In this document: positions 59,001-62,100 of the stretch, in pieces
How positions within the stretch are numbered: the first letter of the stretch is position 1
How the letters are laid out: every line of letters begins with the position of its first letter
Assembly: GCF_021130785.1 (NCBI RefSeq)
Contig: NC_060207.1
Span: 102,279,001 to 102,343,000, forward strand
Source of the DNA: Homalodisca vitripennis
Lineage: Eukaryota > Arthropoda > Insecta > Hemiptera > Cicadellidae
DNA length: 64,000 bases
Direction of reading: 5' to 3'
Translations under genes and position numbers: made by a program
Notes under the pieces: model-generated
The model's input: only the letters and a program-made list of their open reading frames with translations
The model's database searches: none
What the model was told of the DNA's origin: nothing

Positions 59001-59112
59001 TATAACGGCTAAGTAAAAAGACAGTGTTGTTTGACAGATGACAGATGAAGAGGACACTGTCTCTTCTCCGCAAGATAACTTAAAGCCAACTGAAGAATGT
59101 CCAGATGATGGG
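9..59112 (+). CDS. upSET: upSET / KMT2E-SETD5-like PHD-SET chromatin regulator, partial, 13 exons
   Basis: Thirteen exons (9-56, 4593-4777, 9100-9290, 25040-25306, 26580-26816, 30698-30936, 32749-33169, 40393-40622, 50892-51108, 51613-51759, 53417-53570, 57477-57607, 59038-59112) join through GT-AG introns with every phase consistent, giving 847 codons without a stop. The order PHD finger, basic linker, SET domain, Pro-rich stretch, [19 protein letters not shown] helix and [12 protein letters not shown] block is that of Drosophila upSET and vertebrate KMT2E (MLL5) and SETD5. Known family members are nuclear, bind chromatin through the PHD finger, and act with Sin3/Rpd3-type or NCoR/HDAC3 deacetylase complexes to restrain promoter accessibility. 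The SET domain is regarded as lacking methyltransferase activity. The N-terminus and start codon lie to the left, and the stop codon and further C-terminal exons lie to the right. The symbol is by family resemblance; one insect orthologue of the KMT2E/SETD5 pair is expected. Confidence 0.93.
231..2954. mobile_element. hAT-like DNA transposon with CCGTGAA subterminal repeats
   Basis: The 5-prime end CAGGGTCCCCAC and the 3-prime end GTGGGAACCCTG are inverted repeats with one mismatch over 12 bases. Both are flanked by TGATT (226-230 and 2955-2959), which is shorter than the 8-bp duplication usual for hAT. Both ends carry clustered copies of CCGTGAA and ACCGTGAAAA, typical of transposase-binding subterminal repeats. 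An ORF remnant lies inside on the plus strand. At 2.7 kb with a truncated ORF it is probably non-autonomous. The superfamily call is by TIR style and the ERGFS-type motif only. Confidence 0.75.
1690..2109 (+). pseudogene. C-terminal fragment of hAT-like transposase
   Basis: The frame is open from 1690 to a TAA at 2107-2109. It contains [11 protein letters not shown], resembling the hAT-type C-terminal dimerisation motif (ERxFS). A coiled-coil-like tail rich in Glu, Lys and Ala follows (residues of [20 protein letters not shown]). No methionine start precedes the motif, so this is the C-terminal end of a longer protein whose N-terminal part is missing from the element. A homologous segment occurs at 49880-50567. 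Confidence 0.6.
4069..4376. mobile_element. possible short TTAA-flanked MITE
   Basis: TTAA at 4065-4068 is followed by CCCTTTGAT, and AAAAGGG is followed by TTAA at 4377-4380. The ends match for only about six bases, so this may be chance in AT-rich sequence. Confidence 0.25.
4593..4777 (+). CDS. upSET: upSET exon 2: second half of PHD finger and Ser-rich linker
   Basis: The acceptor is CTGTAG at 4587-4592 and the donor GTGAGT is at 4778. Joined to the previous exon it reads [12 protein letters not shown], which contains the His and Cys zinc ligands (WQH, VDC), then CEKCQPRR with the last two ligands. The [20 protein letters not shown] stretch that follows is typical of the basic to acidic serine-rich segment after this PHD finger. 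The tryptophan of VWQH is the residue that, in family members, helps form the methyl-lysine binding cage. The exon ends in phase 1. Confidence 0.92.
5704..6060. repeat. dispersed repeat with CCCGCGGCTTCGCACGC head, one full unit plus a second head
   Basis: The motif CCCGCGGCTTCGCACGC occurs at 5715-5731 and again at 6005-6021. The unit between ends with CGGTCCAATAGTTTCTGAG and a run of ACAAACACACAAACATTC, a tail style common to short dispersed repeats and LINE 3-prime ends in arthropods. Related heads occur near 9920, 31747, 45500 and 46512, and a related tail near 15925. The opposite-strand 92-codon ORF here is probably chance. Confidence 0.55.
6710..7856. mobile_element. non-autonomous piggyBac-type transposon (MITE)
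   Basis: It is flanked by TTAA at 6706-6709 and 7857-7860. The termini CCCTTTTAGGACGA and TCGTCCTAAAAGGG are perfect inverted repeats over 14 bases. piggyBac-type elements insert at TTAA and have termini beginning CCC. Just inside the right end are two tandem units of about 43 bp (7757-7800 and 7801-7843, each starting CGTCTTCTTCGG and containing AAAACTAGTGCGGACTATT). An inverted piece of the same motif (AAGAAGACGACGG) lies near the left end. No transposase ORF is visible. Confidence 0.85.
8590..8932. repeat. three-unit tandem repeat of about 107-121 bp
   Basis: The units begin with CTGTACAATAACTG at 8590, 8697 and 8818. Each contains TTAACAC, TTTAGTGATCT and TCTGCTC blocks. Units 2 and 3 are closer to each other than to unit 1. 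The 74-codon frame across them is a by-product of the repeat. Confidence 0.8.
9100..9290 (+). CDS. upSET: upSET exon 3: basic linker
   Basis: The acceptor is TTGTCAG ending at 9099 and the donor AAG|GTGAGT is at 9291. The split asparagine codon A|AT joins phases 1 and 2. The 63 codons are rich in Arg, Lys, Ser and Asn ([20 protein letters not shown], ending KKPPVRRK), a disordered nuclear-localisation-like segment between the PHD and SET domains. A long TA dinucleotide run starts ten bases after the donor. Reading through it would give a Tyr-Ile repeat that is not protein. Confidence 0.88.
9301..9353. repeat. (TA)n microsatellite
   Basis: It is an uninterrupted TA run of about 45 bases after TATGTATG, beginning ten bases after the exon 3 donor site. 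Confidence 0.95.
10161..11761 (+). pseudogene. LINE reverse transcriptase (RVT_1), near-intact with one frameshift
   Basis: The frame is open from 10161 (KLNSNIV) to a TAA at 11625-11627. The RT blocks are in order: [69 protein letters not shown], and the catalytic YADD ([10 protein letters not shown]). Near the end is [11 protein letters not shown], the thumb-adjacent motif common in such elements. At a run of 12 A (11598-11609) the frame slips. The expected C-terminus ([16 protein letters not shown] to EEFYNHRNS, stop 11759-11761) continues in another frame. One base gained or lost in the homopolymer is enough to explain this. Confidence 0.88.
10161..11986 (+). mobile_element. 5-prime-truncated LINE with reverse transcriptase and (TTGAAT)n tail
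   Basis: The insertion begins within or just before an RT frame at 10161 and ends in a TTTGAATTTGAATTTGAAT tail at about 11986. It lacks ORF1 and the endonuclease, as is usual for target-primed reverse transcription that stopped early. I could not see a clear target-site duplication. The RT type is CR1/Jockey-like, and the exact clade is not resolved. Confidence 0.85.
12375..12890. repeat. left terminal inverted repeat of DUF4817 element
   Basis: It pairs with 15375-15885 in inverted orientation. Identity is high in the outer 120 bases and lower inside, with small gaps. Confidence 0.78.
13114..13323 (+). pseudogene. N-terminal part of DUF4817-type transposase
   Basis: It starts at ATG 13114 with [20 protein letters not shown], then [20 protein letters not shown]. 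This matches the DUF4817 pattern (YxxxxxVYGxxNGNxRAAxxEYxRRFPNR) that forms the DNA-binding helix-turn-helix at the N-terminus of an arthropod mariner-related transposase. A stop follows at 13321-13323, and the coding sequence is lost at the LINE insertion. Confidence 0.85.
13348..15042 (+). pseudogene. degenerate LINE reverse transcriptase nested in the DUF4817 element
   Basis: In shifting frames it reads [86 protein letters not shown] and, near the end, [18 protein letters not shown] and HTHFTRNS. These are ordered RT blocks of a Jockey/CR1-like LINE. Several stops and frameshifts interrupt it. The catalytic YADD region falls where CTATACGCTGATGATACATC still encodes YADDT in one frame. It ends in an A-rich tail (AATAAAAATAAATAG), directly followed by transposase sequence. 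Both boundaries are approximate. Confidence 0.82.
15046..15234 (+). pseudogene. C-terminal part of the DUF4817-element transposase
   Basis: [20 protein letters not shown], then [10 protein letters not shown], matches the last catalytic block of mariner/IS630-type transposases (WPPRSPDLTPLDFFLWG), whose Asp is a metal ligand. It continues [20 protein letters not shown] and stops at 15232-15234. It lies on the same strand as the N-terminal part, which supports one original gene split by the LINE. Confidence 0.85.
15375..15885. repeat. right terminal inverted repeat of DUF4817 element
   Basis: It is the reverse complement of 12375-12890. A 117-codon open frame at 15533-15886 is repeat sequence, not a recognised gene. 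Confidence 0.78.
16222..17261. mobile_element. non-autonomous piggyBac-type transposon (MITE)
   Basis: It is flanked by TTAA at 16218-16221 and 17262-17265. The left end CCCCCTGAGTGCCGGGGCAT and the right end in reverse, CCCTTTGAGTGCCGTGGCGT, form an inverted repeat with a few mismatches. No transposase frame is recognisable in its 1040 bp, which is mostly AT-rich. Confidence 0.83.
18180..19098 (-). pseudogene. LINE endonuclease/exonuclease/phosphatase-type domain and pre-RT linker
   Basis: Across frameshifts it contains [18 protein letters not shown], a DCND block near 18870 in place of the DCNAHH motif, then [20 protein letters not shown] and the catalytic [11 protein letters not shown]. 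It continues [20 protein letters not shown] and, in the last 300 bases, [20 protein letters not shown], the linker typical of Jockey-like elements before RT. Confidence 0.75.
19282..19670 (-). pseudogene. LINE ORF1 remnant with DUF4780-like domain
   Basis: It reads [48 protein letters not shown] and [19 protein letters not shown]. The short EWL block and the overall pattern resemble the DUF4780 domain often found beside non-LTR reverse transcriptases in insects. Upstream in a shifted frame is SESIRV. The domain name is from memory of the pattern, without a search. Confidence 0.55.
20459..21400 (+). pseudogene. mariner transposase, N-terminally deleted and frameshifted
   Basis: It reads [20 protein letters not shown] and [13 protein letters not shown] (the mariner HDExRSGRPS linker). 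Across frameshifts it continues with GDETWVKH (first catalytic Asp), [11 protein letters not shown] (second) and [17 protein letters not shown] (third), with 34 residues between the last two aspartates. That is the mariner D,D34D signature. The final block is [12 protein letters not shown] and the stop is at 21398-21400. About 40 N-terminal codons are absent, and there are at least three internal breaks. Confidence 0.9.
21430..23751 (-). mobile_element. Tigger/pogo-type transposon nested in mariner
   Basis: It is flanked by TA (21428-21429 and 23752-23753). The inverted ends are CAGTAGAACCTCGATAGTT and, in reverse from the right, CAGTAGAACCTCGTTAATT, each followed by repeated GTCGAACTATC-like pieces. 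At 2322 bp it is near full length for a Tigger. Its coding strand is minus. Confidence 0.92.
22000..23420 (-). pseudogene. Tigger (jerky/CENP-B-type) transposase, frameshifted
   Basis: From 23370 downward it reads [16 protein letters not shown] (helix-turn-helix), then [20 protein letters not shown] and [20 protein letters not shown] (CENP-B DNA-binding half), [10 protein letters not shown] (first catalytic Asp), [14 protein letters not shown] (second) and [15 protein letters not shown] (third). An acidic C-terminal tail follows between about 22190 and 22000. The longest intact piece is 22340-22825. Several frameshifts break it, so it is not functional. Confidence 0.88.
23778..23811. repeat. 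(AATTC)n microsatellite
   Basis: About six tandem AATTC units lie between the Tigger right end and the mariner right terminus. Confidence 0.9.
23892..24642 (+). mobile_element. PIF/Harbinger-like non-autonomous element with MADF-type ORF remnant
   Basis: It is flanked by TTA at 23889-23891 and 24643-24645. The ends AGCTGCGTCCACACT and, in reverse, AGGTGCGTCCACACT match at 14 of 15 bases. A TTA duplication and such termini are typical of PIF/Harbinger. Repeated GAACGTT- and CGAACATG-like motifs mark both subterminal regions. It inserted 30 bp downstream of the mariner. No DDE transposase is present. Confidence 0.85.
24126..24371 (+). pseudogene. MADF/SANT-like DNA-binding ORF of Harbinger-like element
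   Basis: From ATG 24126 it reads [40 protein letters not shown] and [11 protein letters not shown]. The LIxLYxxHxxLWNxxxxxYKxxxKR pattern is the MADF domain, the usual second ORF of Harbinger elements. In those elements it binds DNA and carries the transposase to the nucleus. It breaks off after about 80 codons (stop 24369-24371), so it lacks the rest of the protein. Confidence 0.75.
25040..25306 (+). CDS. upSET: upSET exon 4: pre-SET linker helix
   Basis: The acceptor is GTTGCAG ending at 25039 and the donor AAG|GTATTT is at 25307. Both ends are in phase 0, with 89 codons. [20 protein letters not shown] matches the conserved helix of KMT2E/SETD5 (a WxDxYEEAxxNxYS-type pattern) that precedes the SET domain. 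The last 12 codons ([12 protein letters not shown]) begin the SET fold. Confidence 0.92.
25307..26579 (+). other. intron 4
   Basis: It starts GTATTT, a weak donor, and ends TTTTTTACAG. It is AT-rich and I recognise no element in it. Confidence 0.85.
26580..26816 (+). CDS. upSET: upSET exon 5: SET domain core
   Basis: The acceptor is TTTTTTACAG ending at 26579 and the donor GAA|GTGAGT is at 26817. Phase is 0 at both ends, with 79 codons. It carries [11 protein letters not shown], then [20 protein letters not shown] and CKPNAE. The canonical SET motif of active methyltransferases is RF.NHSC.PN. Here the Asn-His pair is Arg-Arg ([10 protein letters not shown]), as in the inactive KMT2E/SETD5 subfamily. 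Confidence 0.94.
27888..28560. mobile_element. non-autonomous piggyBac-type transposon
   Basis: It is flanked by TTAA at 27884-27887 and 28561-28564. The ends CCCATTGCGGATC and GATCCGCAATGGG are perfect inverted repeats over 13 bases. It is far more GC-rich than its surroundings, with CpG-containing blocks such as GACGAGCTGGGCTCGTCACG near the left end. An in-frame acidic stretch (28207-28351, including [20 protein letters not shown]) could be the N-terminus of a deleted transposase. Confidence 0.85.
28877..29130. repeat. fragment related to the left end of the 231-2954 hAT-like element
   Basis: CAGTGTCCGTAAAACCGTGA begins at 28877. It is followed by AACTGTAAAAATCTCCAC and AAATAAATATATCAACA, which parallel GCCGTGAATTTTGTTTACAT and the following sequence at 311-380. 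The right limit is unclear. Confidence 0.55.
30698..30936 (+). CDS. upSET: upSET exon 6: end of SET domain and post-SET-like cysteines
   Basis: The acceptor is GTTCCAG ending at 30697 and the donor GTAAGC is at 30937. It starts in phase 0, has 79 codons and ends in phase 2. [20 protein letters not shown], then DKNGEIMIG, aligns with the last SET strands. The catalytic tyrosine region found in active enzymes is replaced by [19 protein letters not shown] may be a reduced post-SET cysteine cluster. The exon ends in a run of eight asparagines from an AAC/AAT repeat. Confidence 0.9.
30937..32748 (+). other. intron 6
   Basis: It starts GTAAGC and ends ATTTTTAG. A decayed repeat head (TTCTCGCAGCTTTGCGTCT) lies near 31745. 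The rest is AT-rich and unrecognised. Confidence 0.85.
32749..33169 (+). CDS. upSET: upSET exon 7: basic patch and proline-rich region
   Basis: The acceptor is ATTTTTAG ending at 32748 and the donor ATG|GTAAAA is at 33170. It completes a split glutamine codon and adds 140 codons. It starts [17 protein letters not shown], a nuclear-localisation-like basic patch, followed by about 75 residues dominated by proline with repeated PTPPP and VPTPPP units. It ends [14 protein letters not shown]. Such a stretch is likely disordered and a docking site for SH3 or WW domains; that role is inference. The Gly-rich opposite-strand ORF here is a shadow. Confidence 0.9.
37290..37670 (-). pseudogene. piggyBac transposase fragment (DDE_Tnp_1_7-like)
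   Basis: On the minus strand, 37544-37290 reads [20 protein letters not shown] and [13 protein letters not shown]. This matches the piggyBac block PxxDPLxKIxPxIxxxxxxFxxxYxPxxxLSIDEsM, where the Asp of SIDxSM is catalytic; here the usual Glu is Lys. Continuing leftward in other frames, about 37230-37150, is [15 protein letters not shown], resembling the next block (GIKxWxLxDSxTGY). It is badly decayed. Confidence 0.7.
37803..38056 (-). mobile_element. orphan piggyBac-type end with adjoining short ORF
   Basis: CCCACAATGGG abuts TTAA at 38057-38060. Read on the minus strand, this is a left terminus beginning CCCATTGTGGG. An ORF starts with ATG at 37997, 59 bases inside ([20 protein letters not shown]), and runs to 37803. 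It lies on the same strand as, and upstream of, the transposase remnant at 37290-37670, so both may belong to one decayed element. No matching right end was found at lower coordinates. Confidence 0.5.
40393..40622 (+). CDS. upSET: upSET exon 8: TREERK charged helix
   Basis: The acceptor is CTTTACAG ending at 40392 and the donor GTAAGT is at 40623. It starts in phase 0 and ends in phase 2. [19 protein letters not shown] is the hallmark alpha-helical motif downstream of the SET domain in KMT2E/SETD5 proteins and confirms the assignment. The rest is a highly charged Lys/Glu/Asp-rich coil ([14 protein letters not shown]) ending in QRKRK. Confidence 0.93.
40972..41060 (+). mobile_element. orphan piggyBac-type left end
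   Basis: TTAA at 40968-40971 is followed by CCCTAGAAGTGGCAATCAG, related to the terminus of the element at 41387 (CCCTGGAACTGGCAGTCAC). No right end was identified, and the right limit given is arbitrary. Confidence 0.4.
41387..42529. mobile_element. non-autonomous piggyBac-type transposon, CTGGAACTGGC terminus
   Basis: It is flanked by TTAA at 41383-41386 and 42530-42533. The left end CCCTGGAACTGGCAGTC and the right end in reverse, TTCTGGAACTGGCAATC, match over 14 of 17 bases. No ORF is recognised in its 1143 bp. Confidence 0.72.
42909..42962. repeat. 54-bp direct repeat, copy 1
   Basis: It starts GGCCTAAAACAATTTTTATG and ends CAACTAAAAATAAAA. It is identical by eye to 44346-44399. Confidence 0.88.
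43039..43060. repeat. (TAA)n microsatellite
   Basis: It is a short TAATAA run in AT-rich sequence. Confidence 0.8.
44346..44399. repeat. 54-bp direct repeat, copy 2
   Basis: It is the same sequence as 42909-42962, 1437 bp downstream, in the same orientation. Confidence 0.88.
44754..44989. mobile_element. 236-bp TTAA-flanked MITE
   Basis: It is flanked by TTAA at 44750-44753 and 44990-44993. The left end CCTTTGACCGCTGTAGA and the right end in reverse, CCATTTGACAGCTGTAGA, are inverted repeats with one gap and one mismatch. No coding capacity. Confidence 0.7.
45490..46160 (-). pseudogene. R1-like LINE remnant: endonuclease joined to RT C-terminus, RT core missing
   Basis: On the minus strand, 46160-45826 reads FVLVIRDK, then [40 protein letters not shown] and [20 protein letters not shown]. 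This follows the R1/Jockey endonuclease order (CYFxPN, GDFNAKxxEWG, TxxRGxxLxE, NxGxxPTF), though GDFN has become SDFN. At 45770-45560 comes [16 protein letters not shown] and [15 protein letters not shown], the conserved segment after the RT (vQRxxaLRiagaYrTvS, IPidLl). Most of the RT is deleted between them. A CCGTGGCTTCGCATGC repeat head lies at its lower end. Confidence 0.72.
46505..46660. repeat. dispersed repeat head, TATGGCTTCGCACACGTC variant
   Basis: ACTAGTAACCCAGTATGGCT and the following sequence resemble the repeat at 5704. The right limit is uncertain. Confidence 0.4.
47400..47602. repeat. ~200-bp hairpin (near-perfect inverted repeat, 18-base loop)
   Basis: The left arm ends CTATCTTCTTCAGA at 47490 and the right arm starts TCTGAAGAAGATAG at 47509. 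The arms pair outward almost continuously through GGCCTTTCGATAGCGAGG / CCTCGCTATCAAAAGGCC, an AT tract and ACATTAAAACATAAAACC / GGTTTTATGTTTTAATGT. Mismatches are few. It could be a foldback MITE or a palindrome made by template switching. Confidence 0.9.
49260..50580 (+). pseudogene. second hAT-like transposase relic, possibly with an intron
   Basis: At about 49880-49965 it reads [20 protein letters not shown] and DNL, homologous to [18 protein letters not shown] at 1747-1797. After a frameshift it reads [11 protein letters not shown] to 50012, then GTATGT. At 50426, after TTTTTAAG, it resumes [20 protein letters not shown], then [12 protein letters not shown], the counterpart of [20 protein letters not shown] in the first copy. 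Upstream fragments (about 49325-49400, [20 protein letters not shown]; and 49554-49766) fit a hAT-like body. Stops and frameshifts rule out function as read. Confidence 0.55.
50892..51108 (+). CDS. upSET: upSET exon 9: basic and Ser-Pro-rich region
   Basis: The acceptor must be the TCAG at 50888-50891, because the earlier CAG at 50885-50887 leads to a stop. A CAG immediately after it (50892-50894) makes a tandem acceptor that could drop one serine without changing frame. The donor is AAG|GTGTGT at 51109. The exon completes a split asparagine and adds 72 codons, from [10 protein letters not shown] through [10 protein letters not shown] to [20 protein letters not shown] and [11 protein letters not shown]. 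Several Ser-Pro sites could be phosphorylated. Confidence 0.88.
51109..51612 (+). other. intron 9
   Basis: It starts GTGTGT and ends TTTTGTAG. Nothing else is recognised in it. Confidence 0.85.
51613..51759 (+). CDS. upSET: upSET exon 10
   Basis: The acceptor is TTTTGTAG ending at 51612 and the donor AAG|GTAATA is at 51760. It has 49 codons, in phase 0 at both ends. It reads [20 protein letters not shown] and then [20 protein letters not shown] and GFKFPKTKK. The Ser-Pro-rich composition and Lys-rich end lead into the conserved block of the next exon. Confidence 0.86.
52090..52200 (+). mobile_element. orphan piggyBac-type left end, CCCTGGAGCTGAC
   Basis: TTAA at 52086-52089 is followed by CCCTGGAGCTGACATGAATC. 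It is related to the termini at 40972 and 41387. The right limit is arbitrary; no matching right end was found nearby on its own side of exon 11. Confidence 0.4.
53057..53094. repeat. (TA)n microsatellite
   Basis: It is an uninterrupted TA run of about 38 bases. Confidence 0.95.
53417..53570 (+). CDS. upSET: upSET exon 11: [12 protein letters not shown] block
   Basis: The acceptor is ATGTTTAG ending at 53416 and the donor CCTG|GTGAAT is at 53571. It starts in phase 0 and ends in phase 1. [13 protein letters not shown], then [20 protein letters not shown], is the conserved C-terminal block of SETD5/KMT2E proteins. The donor is a weak match. Read-through would add GEYLITKIV and a stop, so a short intron-retention isoform is possible. 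Confidence 0.91.
54252..55161. mobile_element. PIF/Harbinger-like MITE with ~40-bp TIRs
   Basis: It is flanked by TAT at 54249-54251 and 55162-55164. The ends begin AGGCCATGTCACACTGCCGT and are perfect inverted repeats over 23 bases, then continue imperfectly (CGCGTCCGTCCATC against TGCGTCTGTCCATC). A 3-bp duplication and such termini fit PIF/Harbinger. The left half is GC-rich (54340-54510), unlike the surroundings. It contains an orphan piggyBac-type end at 54619. Confidence 0.85.
54480..54619 (-). mobile_element. orphan piggyBac-type end inside the Harbinger-like MITE
   Basis: CCGCCAGTTCTAGGG abuts TTAA at 54620-54623. Read on the minus strand, this terminus (CCCTAGAACTGGCGGTCATT) resembles the one at 61747 (CCCTACAACTGGCGGTCATT). 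The similarity continues for about 110 bases inside, including GGCTGTT, TAGAGCTTC and a T-run. No partner end was found within the MITE. Confidence 0.6.
56435..57297. repeat. foldback element with ~300-bp inverted arms
   Basis: Arm 56435-56730 and arm 56985-57297 are inverted copies. Shared blocks include CACACCAGCACAGGTGAAAG, AAAATCAATGTCTG, GATGGTCAG, TATGTTTTGGT and GGTTTTNTAGTTAGT. The 255-bp spacer is AT-rich and has no recognised product. The outer ends (CACCATAGCACAGGATG and, in reverse, CACTGTCACTGCAGAGGATG) are only partly similar, and no clear target duplication is seen. Confidence 0.85.
57477..57607 (+). CDS. upSET: upSET exon 12
   Basis: The acceptor is TTGTTACAG ending at 57476 and the donor CAG|GTAAAC is at 57608. 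It completes a split aspartate codon (G|AC) and adds [20 protein letters not shown], then [20 protein letters not shown] and [15 protein letters not shown] is a basic patch with an adjacent serine and looks like a nuclear localisation or kinase site. The exon ends in phase 0. Confidence 0.87.
57608..59037 (+). other. intron 12
   Basis: It starts GTAAAC and ends TTTGACAG. Apart from a weak repeat-like motif near 58390, nothing is recognised. Confidence 0.75.
59038..59112 (+). CDS. upSET: upSET exon 13, last exon seen
   Basis: The acceptor is TTTGACAG ending at 59037 and the donor GGG|GTAGGT is at 59113. It has 25 codons in phase 0 at both ends, reading [20 protein letters not shown] and CPDDG. 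The composition is acidic and it carries no recognised domain. It is less certain than the others because it is short and rests on splice sites and phase alone. Confidence 0.68.
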
Positions 59113-62100
59113 GTAGGTCCAAGCATGGAACTTGACCTCTTCTGTACTTCTAAAACTGTGTTTTCATTTTCTTTTTTCCCTCAAGCTGTCAGGGTTGTTA
59201 TGTTTTGAAAACACTAAAATATACCCCCCACCAATACAAATTATATTTCAATAAGTTGTACAAAAATTCTTTGACACGAACATAATATATGAGATATTGG
59301 ACAAAGCCATAGTTACAGAACCAAGGACATTTAAAATATTGGTGACAAACTCAAATTGTTGTTTCTGAACACTTAACTGCACTGATGTACCAGGTCGAAC
59401 TGATTTATTTCTCTCATGAAATTGGCTCATTGTGGAAGTAAACTATTTGAACGTCAAGAGGTTTAAACTGGCTCTCCAATTATTAAATTACATTTGGCCG
59501 TTATCTAGGCAAGTAAAATGACCGTAAGAAAGATACTTAACCATCCATTCATCCAATTAAATTATGGGCCCATTTTATTTTGATGCATCTCTTATGCATA
59601 GACTTTTCCTAAACAATGTGTGGTGTAGAATCAAAGTAAGGGGTTGAGATGGAATAAAAAGAGAGACATAATATAGGTAAAGTTACACCACAGATTAAGG
59701 CCAATGTATCTAAAGATGTTAAGAGATATTAATCATCCAGAAGAGCAAAATACATGATAACTGAAAAGCTGCTCATAAATTCAAATTCCAACGTAATAGA
59801 ACTTATGATAAGAGCCTGCAATAGACAGCAAAATTGGGATGGCTGGCTCATCATCTTACTGAGAACTATTTCTAATTATCCTTCATTTAGTGTTGTATTT
59901 CCATAGATTTGTATGGATTTTTGTAGATCTTATATTTGTAAGTATTGTCAGTTGAGTTATCTACCAGATTATATGTTATTCCTTTTGTTATGAAATACAT
60001 TATAAGATGTTTTCTTCATCATCTATCGAAGCTTCTACATAACTATCACGTATAAGGTTATAATTCTTTACCTCCTAAAGATATAGCACTTTCTGTGAGG
60101 AAAGTGTCGGAGATTATAGAAAGCTTAATATAGGTATCTACAGTTATTCTGAACATCATATGCAGATTCTTTTTTAGACAATTATTACATATTCCAGAGA
60201 AGATACAAGCCTAGCTAAGGTGACATGCAGTCAACTAACAAAATACAAAACAATGGAAAAGCAGATTGCTGCTCACAGCATATTTGCATTAACAGCAACC
60301 CTGACTGCTCATATGACTGAAATAATTTTGTTACATTTTAATTTATTCATAGTGGTGTTGCTTTTTAATTTAAATTGTCAAAATGTTGTATCATTTAAAT
60401 GATGCCTGGTTATTTATATGAAATAAATGAATAAGTTTTTTGAAAGTATAAAAGAATATTTCAAGAATTAAGTGTACTAAAAAGCCTAAATACTAAATAA
60501 TTTGAAATTATAAATGTTTAGAATGTATTGGTCCTCTTTTCTGGTGGTGACAAAACTTCAAACATATTTTATCATGCAGAATATTCAAATAATAAGACTA
60601 GAAAAATATGGGGTTAAACATACAACAGAATCGTTGTTTATAAGACCAAATAACATGTTTTAGTTATTTTTACTTCACATAGGATGATGTTTGTAGCATT
60701 ACTGTAGTAAATGTCCTTGGATCAGTTAGAGCTAGAAAATTAAACATAAACTGATAAAAACACATTTTGAGTTAATGTACATATACAAATAATATAATAA
60801 TATACAAATAATTGTTCTAACTTCAGTTGAAAGTTTACTTTTAATTCTATACAACCTAATTTTAAAATCTGACAGAGAAACAAAATAGAGAATTTTTTAC
60901 TGTAAAAAGTTTATATTCCTTCTGCAGTACTTTGTGACTAAAAGGAGACAGGTCTCCCATTCAGAGCACAAGGTGGTTTATTTTGGTTTTGGAAAACCTC
61001 AAAAATAAAAAGACTGTTAGGGACTAGTAGTAGAACAAGCTGACAGTAAAGCCATCAGAACGGGCGGCGGAAACACCTTCAGTAAGAACCCATTTAACCC
61101 TTCTGCAGATTAGTACACTTATATCCAAATGACACAATTTGATTTTGAAATTAGTAATTATGTGATTATTTCACCTAATATTTAACAATGCTTGTAGAAG
61201 AAAACAAATTGATTAGCTTTGAATGGCATTTTTAAATTACTTGAAAACCCAGAATTCCAGATAATCTACTGCCATTAAACCCATGGGTAAGCTAATTTTA
61301 TTGGTGTTTTAGTGTCTAGGAATGTTTATTTTCATTATGGTTTGTCTAGTTTTACAAAGAAAAAACTAATAGTTTGAGTTCTGTAAGTAATATTGCTATG
61401 AAACCACCAAATTACACTTAGTTTTTTTTTTAAATGTGTTGTAAAAATATTTGGAATATGCATATATATATAATAAAGTATAGTGTGTCACCTTATAATG
61501 TTTCTAAGAAACATGTAATTTTACACCACCACGATGATGTTGCATTGTTATGCCAACTAGAAAACTTTACTAATACATGATAGATAAGATTACGAAGAGT
61601 TTACAGTTTGTTAAGTACTGCTATATTGCAGACAATACAACAATGTCAAAGTTTGTGGCGAGATCATCCCTTCACGGTGTAATATTGATACTGCTTTTCC
61701 TGGTTGTCAACACCTGTCATAGCATGCTAATAACTTTTTAGGTTAACCCTACAACTGGCGGTCATTTCACCTTGTAGAGTCAGGCTGTTCTAGAGCTTCA
61801 TACACAAGGTTTTTTTCTTTAAATTAATAAAAATATAAATTAGGAGCTGTGTGTGTCCGTGTGTGTGCACATATGAATAATTGAACAAAGAATACTATTC
61901 ACATTGAAAGTAGGCTATAAACATTACTTAAATGCACATTTAGAAAAAAAGACATTGTGAAATTTGGGGAGGACCATGCCTATCAAATCAAGTTATTGTC
62001 AGAAAAATGTAATTGTCCATTTTGTGTCAAATTTCATCTAGTTTCCATAAAACAAGAACTTTATATACATTCATGAAACCATAGTAAAAATAATATACAA

